Notes: generated by a model from the letters alone, not told the origin. A stretch of DNA of 64,000 bases from Actinacidiphila paucisporea (GCF_900142575.1 NZ_FRBI01000004.1:157909-221908), one strand, 5' to 3'. Numbered from the stretch's first letter, positions 19,132-28,145 are shown. Numbers and translations are program-made.

Positions 19132-20385
19132 ATGAGCCAGCAGACCACCGACCCGCGGCCGGACGACCGCGCCGCGGGCCCCGACGGCGCCCCGCCCGGC
19201 AGGACCCGCCTCCGCCGGCTGCTGCCGTGGAAGCACCGGCGCGACCTCACCCCCGGGCAGCTCCGCCGCCGCAAGCTGGTCACCCGCTCGGTCACCGGGG
19301 TCTGCGTCGTCTGCGTCGGCACCCTCGGCTGGTCCGTCGGCCGGGCGCTCACCTACCCGGGCAAGGACAGCACCACGGCCCGCCTGGCCGAATGGGCCCG
19401 CGACCACGAACTGGGCTTCGCCGTCGACAAGCTGGAGGACCTGCAGTATTCGATGGACCCGCCGAAGGTCGGCGGCACCCTGCCTGCCGACGCGCTGGCC
19501 CGGATGAGGGCCACCCAGGGCGCCGTCCCCACCCCCGCGCACGTCCCCGCCCAGCCCCTGGTCCCGCTGCACGCCCCGATGCGGCCGCTGGTCACCCCCG
19601 CACTCCCCGGCGAGGGCGTCTACCGCACGCTGGCCGCCGCCCACGACCAGCCGATCGTCCAGGGGACCTACGTACGCCCCGACGGCGCCCACACCTCCTA
19701 CGAGGCCGCGGTCGCCTGGATCAGCGGCAAATACGCCCGCTTCCAGCTCCACCCGGGCTTCCGCGAGCCCGGCGGCACCTTCGACGTGCCGCCGACCATC
19801 CCCAAGGGGCGGCGCACCGGCCTGGTCGCCACCTGGAACGGCGGTTTCCGCATCACCGACGGCGGCTCCCGCGGCGGGTTCTACCTCGACGGCCGCACCG
19901 CCGGCGAACTGCGCGACGGCGCCGCCTCGGAGGTCTTCTCCCGTGACGGCTCCTTCCGTATCGGCGTCTGGGGCCGCGACGTCCGGATGACCCCCGACGT
20001 CACGGGCGTCCGCCAGTGCCTGGAGCTGATGGTCGACGGCGGCCAGGTCGTGCCCGACATCGGGAACGACTCCAAGTGGGGCGTCAGCGACCAGAGCCGG
20101 ATGTTCGTGCCGCGCTCCGGCGTCGGCGTCACCGCGCAGGGCGACGTCGTGATGGTCGTCGGCCAGGCGCTGTCCGCGCGGACGCTGGCGGAGCTGATGC
20201 AGCGGGCCGGGGCGGTGCGCGCCATGCCGCTGGACATGAACAGGGCCTGGCCCTCCTTCATGTCCTACGACGGCACCCGCACCCCCGCCGATCCGACCCC
20301 CACCAACATCCTCGACTTCGAGGACCCCCCGGACCGCTACTACGCCCAGGCCACCCGGGACTTCGTCGCGGTCTACGCCCGCTGA
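19132..20385 (+). CDS. Phosphodiester glycosidase family protein (NAGPA/DUF2233-like)
   Basis: A 417-residue protein starting at an ATG with GGAAGGACC upstream. The basic, Pro-rich N-terminus (1-48) is cytoplasmic and one helix at about 52-72 anchors it. The extracytoplasmic part contains the GLVATWNGGFRITDGGSRGG loop, a GVTAQGDVVMVVGQALSART strand and AMPLDMNRAWPSFMSYDG, all features of the phosphodiester glycosidase domain that removes GlcNAc from phosphodiesters in the mammalian uncovering enzyme and trims cell-wall polymers in bacteria. Action on a wall-linked phosphodiester-sugar polymer is inferred. Confidence 0.75.
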   Translation: MSQQTTDPRPDDRAAGPDGAPPGRTRLRRLLPWKHRRDLTPGQLRRRKLVTRSVTGVCVVCVGTLGWSVGRALTYPGKDSTTARLAEWARDHELGFAVDKLEDLQYSMDPPKVGGTLPADALARMRATQGAVPTPAHVPAQPLVPLHAPMRPLVTPALPGEGVYRTLAAAHDQPIVQGTYVRPDGAHTSYEAAVAWISGKYARFQLHPGFREPGGTFDVPPTIPKGRRTGLVATWNGGFRITDGGSRGGFYLDGRTAGELRDGAASEVFSRDGSFRIGVWGRDVRMTPDVTGVRQCLELMVDGGQVVPDIGNDSKWGVSDQSRMFVPRSGVGVTAQGDVVMVVGQALSARTLAELMQRAGAVRAMPLDMNRAWPSFMSYDGTRTPADPTPTNILDFEDPPDRYYAQATRDFVAVYAR

Positions 20386-20557
20386 GGCCCCCGGCGAGGT
20401 GTCCGACATCCGTGGTCGGCATGCCCCGGCCCGCTGCGCTGGCGTGTACGTACGTGACCGGGGTTCATCTGCTGGAGAAGGCACTGCTGACCCCTCCGCG
20501 GGGCAGGGGGCGAAACCACCGTGCCCCGGCGGCGCCCGCCGCGTTAGGCTCGCAGGT

Positions 20558-20974
20558 ATGGCAGCTGCTGCACAGGACGGGCCCGGCGGGAGCGTACGGG
20601 TCGACAGCTGGATCTGGTGCGTACGGCTCACCAAGACCCGGTCGCTGGCCGCCGCCGCGTGCCGCGCGGGCCACGTCCGGGTCAACGGGGAGCGGGTCAA
20701 GCCCGCCCAGGCGGTCAGGCCCGGCGACGAGGTGCGGCTGCACCACGCCGGGCGCGAGCGGATCGTCGTGGTGTCCAAGGTGCTGAACAAGAGGGTCGGC
20801 GCCGCCGTCGCCGCCGACTGCTTCGTGGACAACAGCCCGCCCCCGCCGCCCCGCGAGGACGTCCTCGCGCTCGGCCTGCGCGACCGGGGTGCGGGGCGCC
20901 CCACCAAGCGGGACCGGCGCGAGCTGGAAAGGCTCCGGCTGCACGGCTCGGCCCGCCCCGGCGCGGGCGGTTGA
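20558..20974 (+). CDS. S4-domain RNA-binding protein (Hsp15-like)
   Basis: A 138-residue protein with an S4 domain at about residues 12-80 (VRVDSWIWCVRLTKTRSLA, GHVRVNGERVKPAQAVRPGD) and a basic Arg-rich C-terminus (RPTKRDRRELERLRLHG). The family binds ribosomal RNA and helps rescue stalled 50S subunits carrying peptidyl-tRNA. TAGGCT at 20545-20550 lies just ahead of the ATG with no Shine-Dalgarno sequence, so the message may be leaderless. Confidence 0.85.
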   Translation: MAAAAQDGPGGSVRVDSWIWCVRLTKTRSLAAAACRAGHVRVNGERVKPAQAVRPGDEVRLHHAGRERIVVVSKVLNKRVGAAVAADCFVDNSPPPPPREDVLALGLRDRGAGRPTKRDRRELERLRLHGSARPGAGG

Positions 20975-21083
20975 ACCGGCCCGGCCGCCCAACCCCTGAA
21001 GATCGGTAGGGGGTTGGCCGCCGGGCGGCCGTCTGGGAGAATCGACGGCGTGCTGTTGCCGACACGACGAGGGCGGAGTCGCC

Positions 21084-21950
21084 ATGACCGGCGCTGACGG
21101 GGCGCATCTGCTAGCGATCAGCGACCTGCACGTCGGATACCAGGCCAACCGGCTGATCGTCGAAGGACTCAGGCCCGAGCACGACGACGACTGGCTGCTG
21201 GTCGCCGGGGACGTCGCCGAGCGCTCCACCGACATCACCTGGGCGCTGAGCACCCTCAAGAAGCACTTCTCCACCGTCATCTGGCTGCCGGGCAACCACG
21301 AGCTGTGGACACCGCCCGACGACCCGGTCCAGCTCCGCGGCGAGCACCGCTACCGCTACCTGGTCCAGGAGGCCCGCCGGCTCGGCGTGATCACCCCCGA
21401 GGACCCGTACCCGCTGTGGGAGGGCCCCGACGGGCCGGTCGCCGTCGTCCCGATGTTCCTGCTGTACGACTACACCTGGCGCGACGGCACCCCCGGCGCC
21501 CGCACCAAGGAGGAGGCGCTCGCCCAGGCACGCGAGGCGGGCGTCGTGTGCACCGACGAGATGTTCCTGCACCCCGACCCGCTGCCGGGCCGCGACGACT
21601 GGTGCCGCGCCAGGGTCGCCGAGACCGCGCGCCGCCTCGAAGCGCTCGACCCCGCCCTGCCCACGGTGCTCGCCAACCACTGGCCGCTGCACCGCGAGCC
21701 CACCGCCGTTCTGCACTACCCGTCCTTCGCCCTGTGGTGCGGCACCGAGCTGACCGAGCAGTGGCACACCCGCTTCCGCGCCACCGAGGTCGTCTACGGC
21801 CACCTGCACATCCCCCGCGTCATCTGGCGCGACGGCGTCCGCTTCACCGAGGTCTCGCTCGGCTACCCCCGCGAATGGGGCCGCCGCCCCACCGGCCCCG
21901 CCGGACCCCGGCGCATCCTGGCCGGCCGGCAGCAGGCGGCGCGCCGGTGA
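21084..21950 (+). CDS. Calcineurin-like metallophosphoesterase
   Basis: A 288-residue cytoplasmic phosphoesterase. All five metal motifs are visible: ISDLHVG, VAGDVAE, LPGNHELW, NHWPLH and GHLHIPR. Two divalent metals would activate water for hydrolysis of a phosphomonoester or diester. Its stop overlaps the GTG of the phosphopantetheinyl transferase gene by GTGA, so the two proteins are translationally coupled. One attractive inference is that it acts on a phosphopantetheine-related substrate, for example releasing it from carrier proteins, but nothing in the sequence proves this. Confidence 0.85.
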   Translation: MTGADGAHLLAISDLHVGYQANRLIVEGLRPEHDDDWLLVAGDVAERSTDITWALSTLKKHFSTVIWLPGNHELWTPPDDPVQLRGEHRYRYLVQEARRLGVITPEDPYPLWEGPDGPVAVVPMFLLYDYTWRDGTPGARTKEEALAQAREAGVVCTDEMFLHPDPLPGRDDWCRARVAETARRLEALDPALPTVLANHWPLHREPTAVLHYPSFALWCGTELTEQWHTRFRATEVVYGHLHIPRVIWRDGVRFTEVSLGYPREWGRRPTGPAGPRRILAGRQQAARR

Positions 21951-22687
21951 TCGAGCACCTGCTGCCGCCGGGCGCCTTCTCCCGCGCCGCCTACGGCGGC
22001 GAACTCGACGAGGCGCCGCTGTATCCCGAGGAGGAGCCTGTCGTCGCCCGCGCCGTCGCCAAACGGCGGCGCGAATACGCGGCCGGCCGCGCCTGCGCCC
22101 GCGAGGCCCTCGCCCGGCTCGGCGTCCCGGCGGGGCCGATCCTGCGCGACGCGCACCGCGGCGCACCGCACTGGCCGGACGGCGTCGTCGGCAGCATCAC
22201 CCACTGCGACGGCTACCGCGCGGCAGCCGTCGCCCGCAGCACGGACATCCTCGCCCTCGGCATCGACGCCGAACCCCACGACCGGCTCCCCGCGGGCGTC
22301 CTGGACTCCATCGTCGCCACCGACGCCGAGCGGGCCGCGCTCGCCGCCCTCGCGGAGAGCGATCCCCGGATCCACTGGGACCGGCTGTTCTTCAGCGCCA
22401 AGGAGACCGTCTACAAGGCCTGGTATCCCTACCACCACCGCATGCTCGGCTTCCATGAGGCGGAGCTGCTCTTCACCGCCGACCCGGACACGCCGGACGC
22501 CGTAGCGGGAGGCGAGCGCGACACGCCCGACCGCGGCGGCTACACCGCGCGGGTGCTGGTGCCGGGGCCGCTGCTCGCCGAGGGCATCGGGCCCGAGGTC
22601 TTCACCGGCCGCTGGATCGTCCGCGACGGCCTGCTGGTGACCGCCATCGTCGTCCCGGCGCACGGCAACGGCGGCCCGGCGGCCTGA
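21947..22687 (+). CDS. Sfp-type 4'-phosphopantetheinyl transferase
   Basis: A 246-residue enzyme that moves phosphopantetheine from CoA to acyl- and peptidyl-carrier proteins. The core motifs are present: GSITHCDGYRAAAVA, ALGIDAEPH with the Mg-binding acidic pair, and FSAKETVYKAWYP (W/FxxKE). Length and the KEx3K motif match the broad-specificity Sfp/EntD-like class that serves polyketide and non-ribosomal peptide synthases. It overlaps the phosphoesterase gene upstream. No biosynthetic cluster is present in this window, so it likely acts on carrier proteins encoded elsewhere. Confidence 0.92.
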   Translation: MIEHLLPPGAFSRAAYGGELDEAPLYPEEEPVVARAVAKRRREYAAGRACAREALARLGVPAGPILRDAHRGAPHWPDGVVGSITHCDGYRAAAVARSTDILALGIDAEPHDRLPAGVLDSIVATDAERAALAALAESDPRIHWDRLFFSAKETVYKAWYPYHHRMLGFHEAELLFTADPDTPDAVAGGERDTPDRGGYTARVLVPGPLLAEGIGPEVFTGRWIVRDGLLVTAIVVPAHGNGGPAA

Positions 22688-22738
22688 CCGGCCCCGGGCT
22701 GGCCCCGCGAGTGCGGGCGTACCCCAGGGGGGCAGGGC

Positions 22739-23599
22739 TCAGGGCCGCCCCACGCCGGGCGCCGGTGCCGTCACCGTGAGCAGCTGTCCCGTACGCGGGC
22801 CGCCCCGCGCGTTCTCCACGCCGGCCCACTTCGTCGCGACCAGGAAGAGCGTCCTGCCGTCCGGGCCGCCCAGCGCGCACGCGAAGCAGCCGCGGTCCAG
22901 CTCGACGGCCGCGAGGACCTCGCCGCCCTCCCGCACCCGTACGCACCGCTGGTTGGGCACATCGGCGTACCAGACCGCGCCCTGCGCGTCGAGGCAGATG
23001 CCGTCCGGGCAGCCGTCGCCCAGGTCCGCCCACACCCTGCGGTGCGACAGGGCGCCGTCCGGGCCGATGTCGAAGGCGGTGAGCCGGTTCGCGTACGACT
23101 CGGCGACGATGAGCGTCGAGTCGTCGGACGTGACCAGCATGCCGTTGGGGAAGGCGATGCCGTCCGCGACCTGCCGCGCCGCGCCGTCCGGGGTGGCCAG
23201 CGCGATCACCCCGGGCCTGAACTCCTCGCCGGCCATCAGGTCGAAGCCGCCGCCGTTGACGTAGACATGGCCGCGGCCGTCCGCCACGATCTCGTTCCAG
23301 CCGTGCGCCACCGCGCTCAGATCCGCGTACGGCACCAGCGAACCGTCCGCCGCCCGGCGCAGCACCCGGTCCTGGCTCGACGACACCACCAGCAGGCCGC
23401 CGCCGTCCGGCAGCCACGTGACGCACATCGGAAAGGTCGGGAAGTCCGGGCGCAGCACCACCTCGTGCGCGCCGTCCGCACCGACCGCGACCACCTCGCC
23501 GGCGCCCCAGTCGGCGAACCACAACCGGTCGCCGTACCAGCGCGGCGACTCGCCGAAGGCGATGCCCTCCAGCAGGACGCGCGGCGTGCCCATCTCCAT
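22739..23599 (-). CDS. SMP-30/gluconolactonase/LRE family protein
   Basis: A 286-residue six-bladed propeller protein. Metal-binding positions of the family are seen: Glu in AFGESPRWYG, Asn in GWNEIVADGRGHVYVN, Asn in GIAFPNGMLVTSDDSTLIVA and Asp in CPDGICLDAQGAVWYAD. Members hydrolyse sugar lactones or similar esters with one divalent metal. GGGAG lies upstream of the ATG. It sits at the edge of the beta-glucan locus, 233 bases downstream of the LacI gene end, separated by a tandem repeat, so it may be independently transcribed. Confidence 0.85.
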   Translation of the reverse strand: MEMGTPRVLLEGIAFGESPRWYGDRLWFADWGAGEVVAVGADGAHEVVLRPDFPTFPMCVTWLPDGGGLLVVSSSQDRVLRRAADGSLVPYADLSAVAHGWNEIVADGRGHVYVNGGGFDLMAGEEFRPGVIALATPDGAARQVADGIAFPNGMLVTSDDSTLIVAESYANRLTAFDIGPDGALSHRRVWADLGDGCPDGICLDAQGAVWYADVPNQRCVRVREGGEVLAAVELDRGCFACALGGPDGRTLFLVATKWAGVENARGGPRTGQLLTVTAPAPGVGRP

Positions 23600-23677
23600 G
23601 GCGGAACTCCCTGCCCCGGCCGACCGCCGGCCGTCGCAAGCACAGACCGGTCCGGGCGGCGGAAGTCATCGCTCCCG

Positions 23678-23792
23678 CCGCTTTTCGCACCCGCCTGGCC
23701 GCGTACGCGCTGCTTTTCGCTGCTGCCCGGCCGCGTACGCGCTGCTTTTCGCCCGTGCCCGGCCGCATACGCGTCGCTTTCGCACCCGCCGT
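23678..23792. repeat. 32-bp tandem repeat between the SMP-30 and LacI genes
   Basis: Units at 23699-23730 and 23731-23762 are near-identical (ccgcgtacgcgctgcttttc then gc and a CG-rich end). A third, slightly shorter degenerate unit covers 23763-23792 and a partial one 23678-23698. Each full unit holds a CGTACGCG-type self-complementary core. Confidence 0.75.
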
Positions 23793-23832
23793 CCGCGCAA
23801 CCGCCTCCGTCGCGGCCCGCCGCGACCCCGGC

Positions 23833-24885
23833 TCAGGCGGAATCGCGCAGAACCAGCGTCGTCTTGAAGATCACCGACCGGGTCTCCTGCGACGGATCGT
23901 CGATCAGCGCCATCAGCAGCTTCGCCATCTCCGCCGCCATGTCCTCCACCGGCTGCCTGATGGTGGTCAGCAGCGGCCGCGAGGCCAGCGCCGCGCTGCT
24001 GTCGTCGAAACCGATCACCGCCACGTCGTCGGGCACCCGGCGCCCCGCGTCCCGCAGCACCAGCAGCGCGCCCTGCGCCATCAGGTCGTTGGCGACGAAG
24101 ACCCCGTCGGTGTCGGGAAAGCGCTGGAGCAGCTCCCGCATCGCCCGCTCACCGCCGACCTGCGTGAAACTGCCCTCCACGCTGGGCACGTACGCGTGCC
24201 CGTGCTCGGCCATCGCCTCCCGGAAACCCGCGAGGCGGTCCTGCCCGGCCGGCGAGTCGAAGGGGCCGGCGATCGTGGTGATCCGCCGGCACCCGCGGGC
24301 CAGCAGCCGCTCGGCGGCCAGCTTGGCGCCCGCCTGCTGCGCCACGTCCACGTAGCTGATGGGGATCGGCATCGACGGCCGCGCGAACAGCACAGTCGGC
24401 AGCCCCGCCTCGGTCAGCAGGAACGGCAGCGAGTCGCCCGGCGCTATCGACACCAGAGCGACCCCGTCGATGTGCTCCTGGCGCAGATTGGCGACGAGGG
24501 TGTGCCGCGCGTCCTCGGAGTCGGCGAGCATCAGCACCGGGTGCACCCCGCGCGGCCGCAGCACCGTCAGCAGACCACCGACCACCCGCCCGAAGAACGG
24601 GTCGCTGAAGACCTGCCCGAGGAAGGGGTCCTCGGCTGTGCGGTGGGCCGGCACCGAGAAGACCAGGGCCACCGAGTCGGTGCGCCGGGTCACCAGGGTC
24701 CTGGCCGCCCGGTTGGGCACGTAACCGGTGGCCGCCACCGCCTCCTGGACGATCCGCTGGATCTCCGGGTCCACATTCCGCGTCCCGTTGACCACCCGCG
24801 AGACCGTCGCCCGCGACACCCCGGCGGACCGGGCGACGTCTTCCAGAGTGGGCTGGCGTGGCCCCGCCGGACGGCTGCTCGTCAT
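23833..24885 (-). CDS. LacI-family repressor of the beta-glucan locus
   Basis: A 350-residue regulator. Residues 13-60 are a LacI helix-turn-helix (TLEDVARSAGVSRATVSRVV) plus hinge, then a periplasmic-binding-like sugar domain (VALVSIAPGDSLPFLL, GFDDSSAALASRPLLTTIRQ). A perfect GGAGAGCGCTCTCC palindrome lies 22 bases upstream of its own start. The same box stands before the divergent 1022-residue glucanase and GH3 genes, so this protein is the natural candidate for binding them all, with release by a gluco-oligosaccharide such as laminaribiose, gentiobiose or cellobiose. Relation to CebR is suggested by the shared GAGCGCTC core, not by alignment. Confidence 0.88.
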   Translation of the reverse strand: MTSSRPAGPRQPTLEDVARSAGVSRATVSRVVNGTRNVDPEIQRIVQEAVAATGYVPNRAARTLVTRRTDSVALVFSVPAHRTAEDPFLGQVFSDPFFGRVVGGLLTVLRPRGVHPVLMLADSEDARHTLVANLRQEHIDGVALVSIAPGDSLPFLLTEAGLPTVLFARPSMPIPISYVDVAQQAGAKLAAERLLARGCRRITTIAGPFDSPAGQDRLAGFREAMAEHGHAYVPSVEGSFTQVGGERAMRELLQRFPDTDGVFVANDLMAQGALLVLRDAGRRVPDDVAVIGFDDSSAALASRPLLTTIRQPVEDMAAEMAKLLMALIDDPSQETRSVIFKTTLVLRDSA

Positions 24886-24890
24886 GCGTG

Positions 24891-24922
24891 CAGTTATACC
24901 ATGGTGCGGAGAGCGCTCTCCG
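24891..24922 (-). promoter_or_regulatory. Autoregulatory operator and possible leaderless promoter of the LacI gene
   Basis: Bases 24907-24922 are the perfect palindrome cggagagcgctctccg. On the minus strand TATAAC follows 8 bases downstream and the ATG comes 7 bases after that, with no Shine-Dalgarno sequence. The operator would occupy the -35 region, and the transcript would start at or next to the ATG. Confidence 0.6.
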
Positions 24923-25076
24923 GGTTCCGGCGCAGGCCACAGCCCGAATGGGGCGGGGTACGGCAGCCCCCCACAGGCCTGCCGCGCCCCGCCCCGGTCT
25001 CATCCGGTCCTGCCGCTCACGGTCGCCCGCTCACGGCCGGCCGGTCACACGCCTGGCCGGTCACACGCTCGGCCGC

Positions 25077-28000
25077 TCACGCGTAGACCCCGAACTCGTA
25101 CAGCGAATCGCCGTACGTCGTCCCGCGCGTCCCGATCGTCACGCGCACGTAGCGCCCGGAGCCGCTGACGTCGAGCGTGTCGACCCCGCCGGTCCCGGTC
25201 GTCGTGGAGTAGGCGCTCGTCCAGTTGCTGCCGTCGTTCGACAACTGCACCTGGTACGCCTTGCCGTAGGCCGACTCCCACGCCAACTGGACGTGCTTGA
25301 CCGCGGTGGTCGCGCCCAGGTCGACCTGGATCCACTGCGGGTCGCTCCAGTCGCTCGCCCACCGGGTGCTCATGTTGCCGTCCGTCGCCATGCCCGGTGT
25401 GCACGGGCAGCCGCCGGTCGGGTCGGTCTGGTAGGTCGAGGCCGTGGTCGGCTTGCCGAGCGCCACGTTGGTGCCGCTCACCGGCGGCGGGACCACCCGG
25501 AAGGACTTGGTCTCGATCCCGACGTTGCCGTGCCCGTCGTAGACGTAGACGTAGACCTTCCACACCCCGAGCGTCTTCGGCGCGGTCACCGTGAACTGCC
25601 CGTTCCCGGTCTGCGTGAAGTCCACCTGGTGCAGCCCGGTGCCGTTGTCCACGTACTTCGACGAGTACATCAGCTGATACCGCAGCGCGTCCCCGTTCGG
25701 GTCGCTCGCCGTCGCCGACACCGCGAACTGCCCGCCGGCCGGCACCGACCCACTGTTGGCGACCGTCAGCGAGCTGATCACCGGCGGGGTGTTGGCCTGC
25801 GGCGTGCCGCCGTAGTCCTTGGCCACCGAGTAGTACGCCAGCCGCTTCCAGCCGCTGGGGCGGACGTTGAACCACACACCGCCGAAGTCGTTCTCGTCGC
25901 CGTAGTGGAAGATCGTCGCCCCGAGCCCGACGCCGGTGTGCCCGACGATGCAATTCCACGCGGAGACGTACGCGTCCCGCTTCTGCACGTCGGTCGGCTC
26001 CGTCGGCACCCCGTTGGCGTCGTTCGGCACCTCCCACTCGCCGGCCTCACCGGTCTCGGTCACGATGTACGGCTTGCTGTAACCGCCGTTGATCCAGTCC
26101 TGCTTCACATTGCAGACCGCGCCGTAGGAGTTGACCGCGTAGAGGTCCAGCGACGGCGTGTACTGCTTGTAGTACGCCCACGCGCCGGTCCACGCGTCGG
26201 TCGAGGTCACCGGGTGGTTCGGGTCGATCGCGTGGATCGCCTGCACCACCTGCTCCACGTACTTCGCGTACGCGATGCGCTGCTGCTCGACCGCCGCACC
26301 GGTGTAGTGGTCCTGCGTGGTCAGGATGACCTCGTTGCCGACGTCCCACATCAGCACGCCGGGATGGTTCTTGTAGGTGGTCACCCAGTTCTTGATGTCG
26401 TTGAGGGTGTTGGTCTTGTAGGTCGTGTCGTTGACGTAGTCGGCCCCCTGGTTGAGCCAGAAGCCGTTGACGACCTTGAGCCCGTAGGCGGCCGCCGCGT
26501 CCAGCAGCGGCTTGCTGCCCGCGTCGGTGCCCCAGGTGCGCAGCGTGTTGACGCCCATCGACTTCAGGTCCCGCATGTGCGAGTCGGCCGTGGTGTTGGC
26601 CGGGCCCCACGTCACGCCCTTGACCTGGTAGGGCTTCCCGTCCACCGTCAGCTGCCAGTTGCCCTGGCCGCCGGTGACGTGCACGTTGCTCGGCGCGGTC
26701 GGCACCGGCGGGTCGGTCAGCGGGGCGGGGGCGCTGCCGGTGGTCTGCGAGACCGTCACGTTGTCGAGGCTCAGCACACCGCCGGAGGTCGTGTCGGCGG
26801 CCGGCGAGGTGCAGCCGCAGACCGCGTTCGGGTACGAACCGCCGATGCGCAGGCTGAAGTCGACGTAGACCCCGTGGTGCACCGCCGCGTTCCAGGTGGA
26901 CACCCCGACCTGCGACTCGTTGACCTGCCACACCTGGTTGCCGTCGAGATACCAGCGGATCTGCTCGTCGGAGGTGGTGCGGTCGATGATCTCCGAGTAG
27001 GTGTGGTAGCCGCTCTGGCAGCTGGTGCAGCTCGCCAGACCGCTGGTCAGGCCGTTGTACTCGGAGCAGTTGCCGCCCGGTGCGGTCCCGCAGTGCAGGG
27101 TCGCCGACAGCTGGTTGCGCCCGTTGACGTCCTCCATGATGTCGCTCTCGCCGACGGCCGGCCAGGAGGCGAGGTTGCCGCGGTAGTCGGCGCCCATCGC
27201 CCGGAAGGACGGCCAGTAGCCCAGCGCCTTGGCAACCGAGGGCTGCTTGAGGGTCGCGGAGATCTGCAGCCGGCCGCCGGCCGGCGCGGTGAAGTCGGCG
27301 CGCTTGGTCTCGATCCGGCCCGACGTCCACGCCGTACCCGACTTCAGCGCCGTCAGGTTGAGGTGGCCGCTGCCGTCCAGGCCGACGTTGGCGGGGGAGT
27401 TGGTGGCCGTCTCGACCTCGCCGGTGCCCCAGTTGGCGGGGCCGCCGGGGTAGGCGGTGCCGGTGTCGGTGATCCAGTTGCCCGCGTTGGGCGAGGTGCC
27501 GGCGGCGCCGTTGAAGTCGTCGCTCCACACCGTGGTCCAGTCGCCGGGCGGCGGGGTGCCGGTGCTGCCGCCGTTGGCGCCGCCGGTGTCCCCACCGGTG
27601 GTGCCGCCCGTGGTGCCGCCGGTGCCCGTGGTGCCGTAGACCTGGAATTCCCACAGCGAGTAGCCGTAGCCGTTGCTGCGGGCGGTGCCGTACATCCGCA
27701 CGTAGCGGCCGGAGCCGCTGACGGTCAGCGTCTCGGTGCCCGTGGCGCCGGTCGTGGTCGAGTAGACCGGCGTCCAGTGCGAGGCGTCGTCGGAGACCTG
27801 GATCTGGTACGCCGACGCGTGGTTCTCCCAGTTCAGCACCACTTTGCTGACGGTGGAGGCGGCGCCGAGGTCGACCTGCAGCCACTGCGGGTCGGCCCAG
27901 GCGCTGGCCCAGCGGGTGGTGGCGTCGCCGTCGACGGCGCCGGCGGCCGGGTAACCGGCGCCCTCGGTGGAGGAGGCGGTCGCGGGCTTGCCCTGGGAGA

Positions 28001-28145
28001 GCAGGGTGTCTGCGGCGTGCGCGGGGGTGGTGGGGACGGCCAGCGCGTACAGCGCGAGGCCGACCGCCAGCAGCAGCAGGAAGGCGACACGCAGCGGGGG
28101 AGGAAGGGCTCCTGGTCGCAGGCGTGCCGGGGGTGACGCTCTCAT
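25077..28145 (-). CDS. Secreted bi-catalytic beta-glucanase: CBM32, GH16, GH-A barrel, Ig-like, CBM32
   Basis: A 1022-residue exported enzyme. Signal peptide about 1-45. Residues 46-172 and about 892-1022 are two F5/8-type C (CBM32) modules (RYVRMYG and RYVRVTIG ends). About 205-455 is a GH16 domain with the catalytic E333-x-D335-x-x-E338 in GESDIMEDV. About 475-790 is a clan GH-A TIM barrel with acid/base E605 in WDVGNEV and nucleophile E697 in IVTETGEAGEW, resembling GH2 or GH72 proteins. An Ig/PKD-like domain follows (NGDALRYQLMY). GH16 enzymes of this type cut beta-1,3 or mixed-linkage glucans. Pairing with a second retaining site suggests chain cutting plus trimming or transglycosylation. 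A GAGCGCTC operator lies upstream. Confidence 0.85.
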   Translation of the reverse strand: MRASPPARLRPGALPPPLRVAFLLLLAVGLALYALAVPTTPAHAADTLLSQGKPATASSTEGAGYPAAGAVDGDATTRWASAWADPQWLQVDLGAASTVSKVVLNWENHASAYQIQVSDDASHWTPVYSTTTGATGTETLTVSGSGRYVRMYGTARSNGYGYSLWEFQVYGTTGTGGTTGGTTGGDTGGANGGSTGTPPPGDWTTVWSDDFNGAAGTSPNAGNWITDTGTAYPGGPANWGTGEVETATNSPANVGLDGSGHLNLTALKSGTAWTSGRIETKRADFTAPAGGRLQISATLKQPSVAKALGYWPSFRAMGADYRGNLASWPAVGESDIMEDVNGRNQLSATLHCGTAPGGNCSEYNGLTSGLASCTSCQSGYHTYSEIIDRTTSDEQIRWYLDGNQVWQVNESQVGVSTWNAAVHHGVYVDFSLRIGGSYPNAVCGCTSPAADTTSGGVLSLDNVTVSQTTGSAPAPLTDPPVPTAPSNVHVTGGQGNWQLTVDGKPYQVKGVTWGPANTTADSHMRDLKSMGVNTLRTWGTDAGSKPLLDAAAAYGLKVVNGFWLNQGADYVNDTTYKTNTLNDIKNWVTTYKNHPGVLMWDVGNEVILTTQDHYTGAAVEQQRIAYAKYVEQVVQAIHAIDPNHPVTSTDAWTGAWAYYKQYTPSLDLYAVNSYGAVCNVKQDWINGGYSKPYIVTETGEAGEWEVPNDANGVPTEPTDVQKRDAYVSAWNCIVGHTGVGLGATIFHYGDENDFGGVWFNVRPSGWKRLAYYSVAKDYGGTPQANTPPVISSLTVANSGSVPAGGQFAVSATASDPNGDALRYQLMYSSKYVDNGTGLHQVDFTQTGNGQFTVTAPKTLGVWKVYVYVYDGHGNVGIETKSFRVVPPPVSGTNVALGKPTTASTYQTDPTGGCPCTPGMATDGNMSTRWASDWSDPQWIQVDLGATTAVKHVQLAWESAYGKAYQVQLSNDGSNWTSAYSTTTGTGGVDTLDVSGSGRYVRVTIGTRGTTYGDSLYEFGVYA

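Noticed and set aside
17692..20907. A 1071-residue minus-strand open frame
   Set aside because: It runs opposite or across four well-supported genes, and its composition shows no protein-like pattern.
25020..25080. ggtcacacgc/gctcacgcg direct repeats as a regulatory array
   Set aside because: Short, degenerate and GC-driven, in the tail between two genes reading the same way; no supporting pattern.
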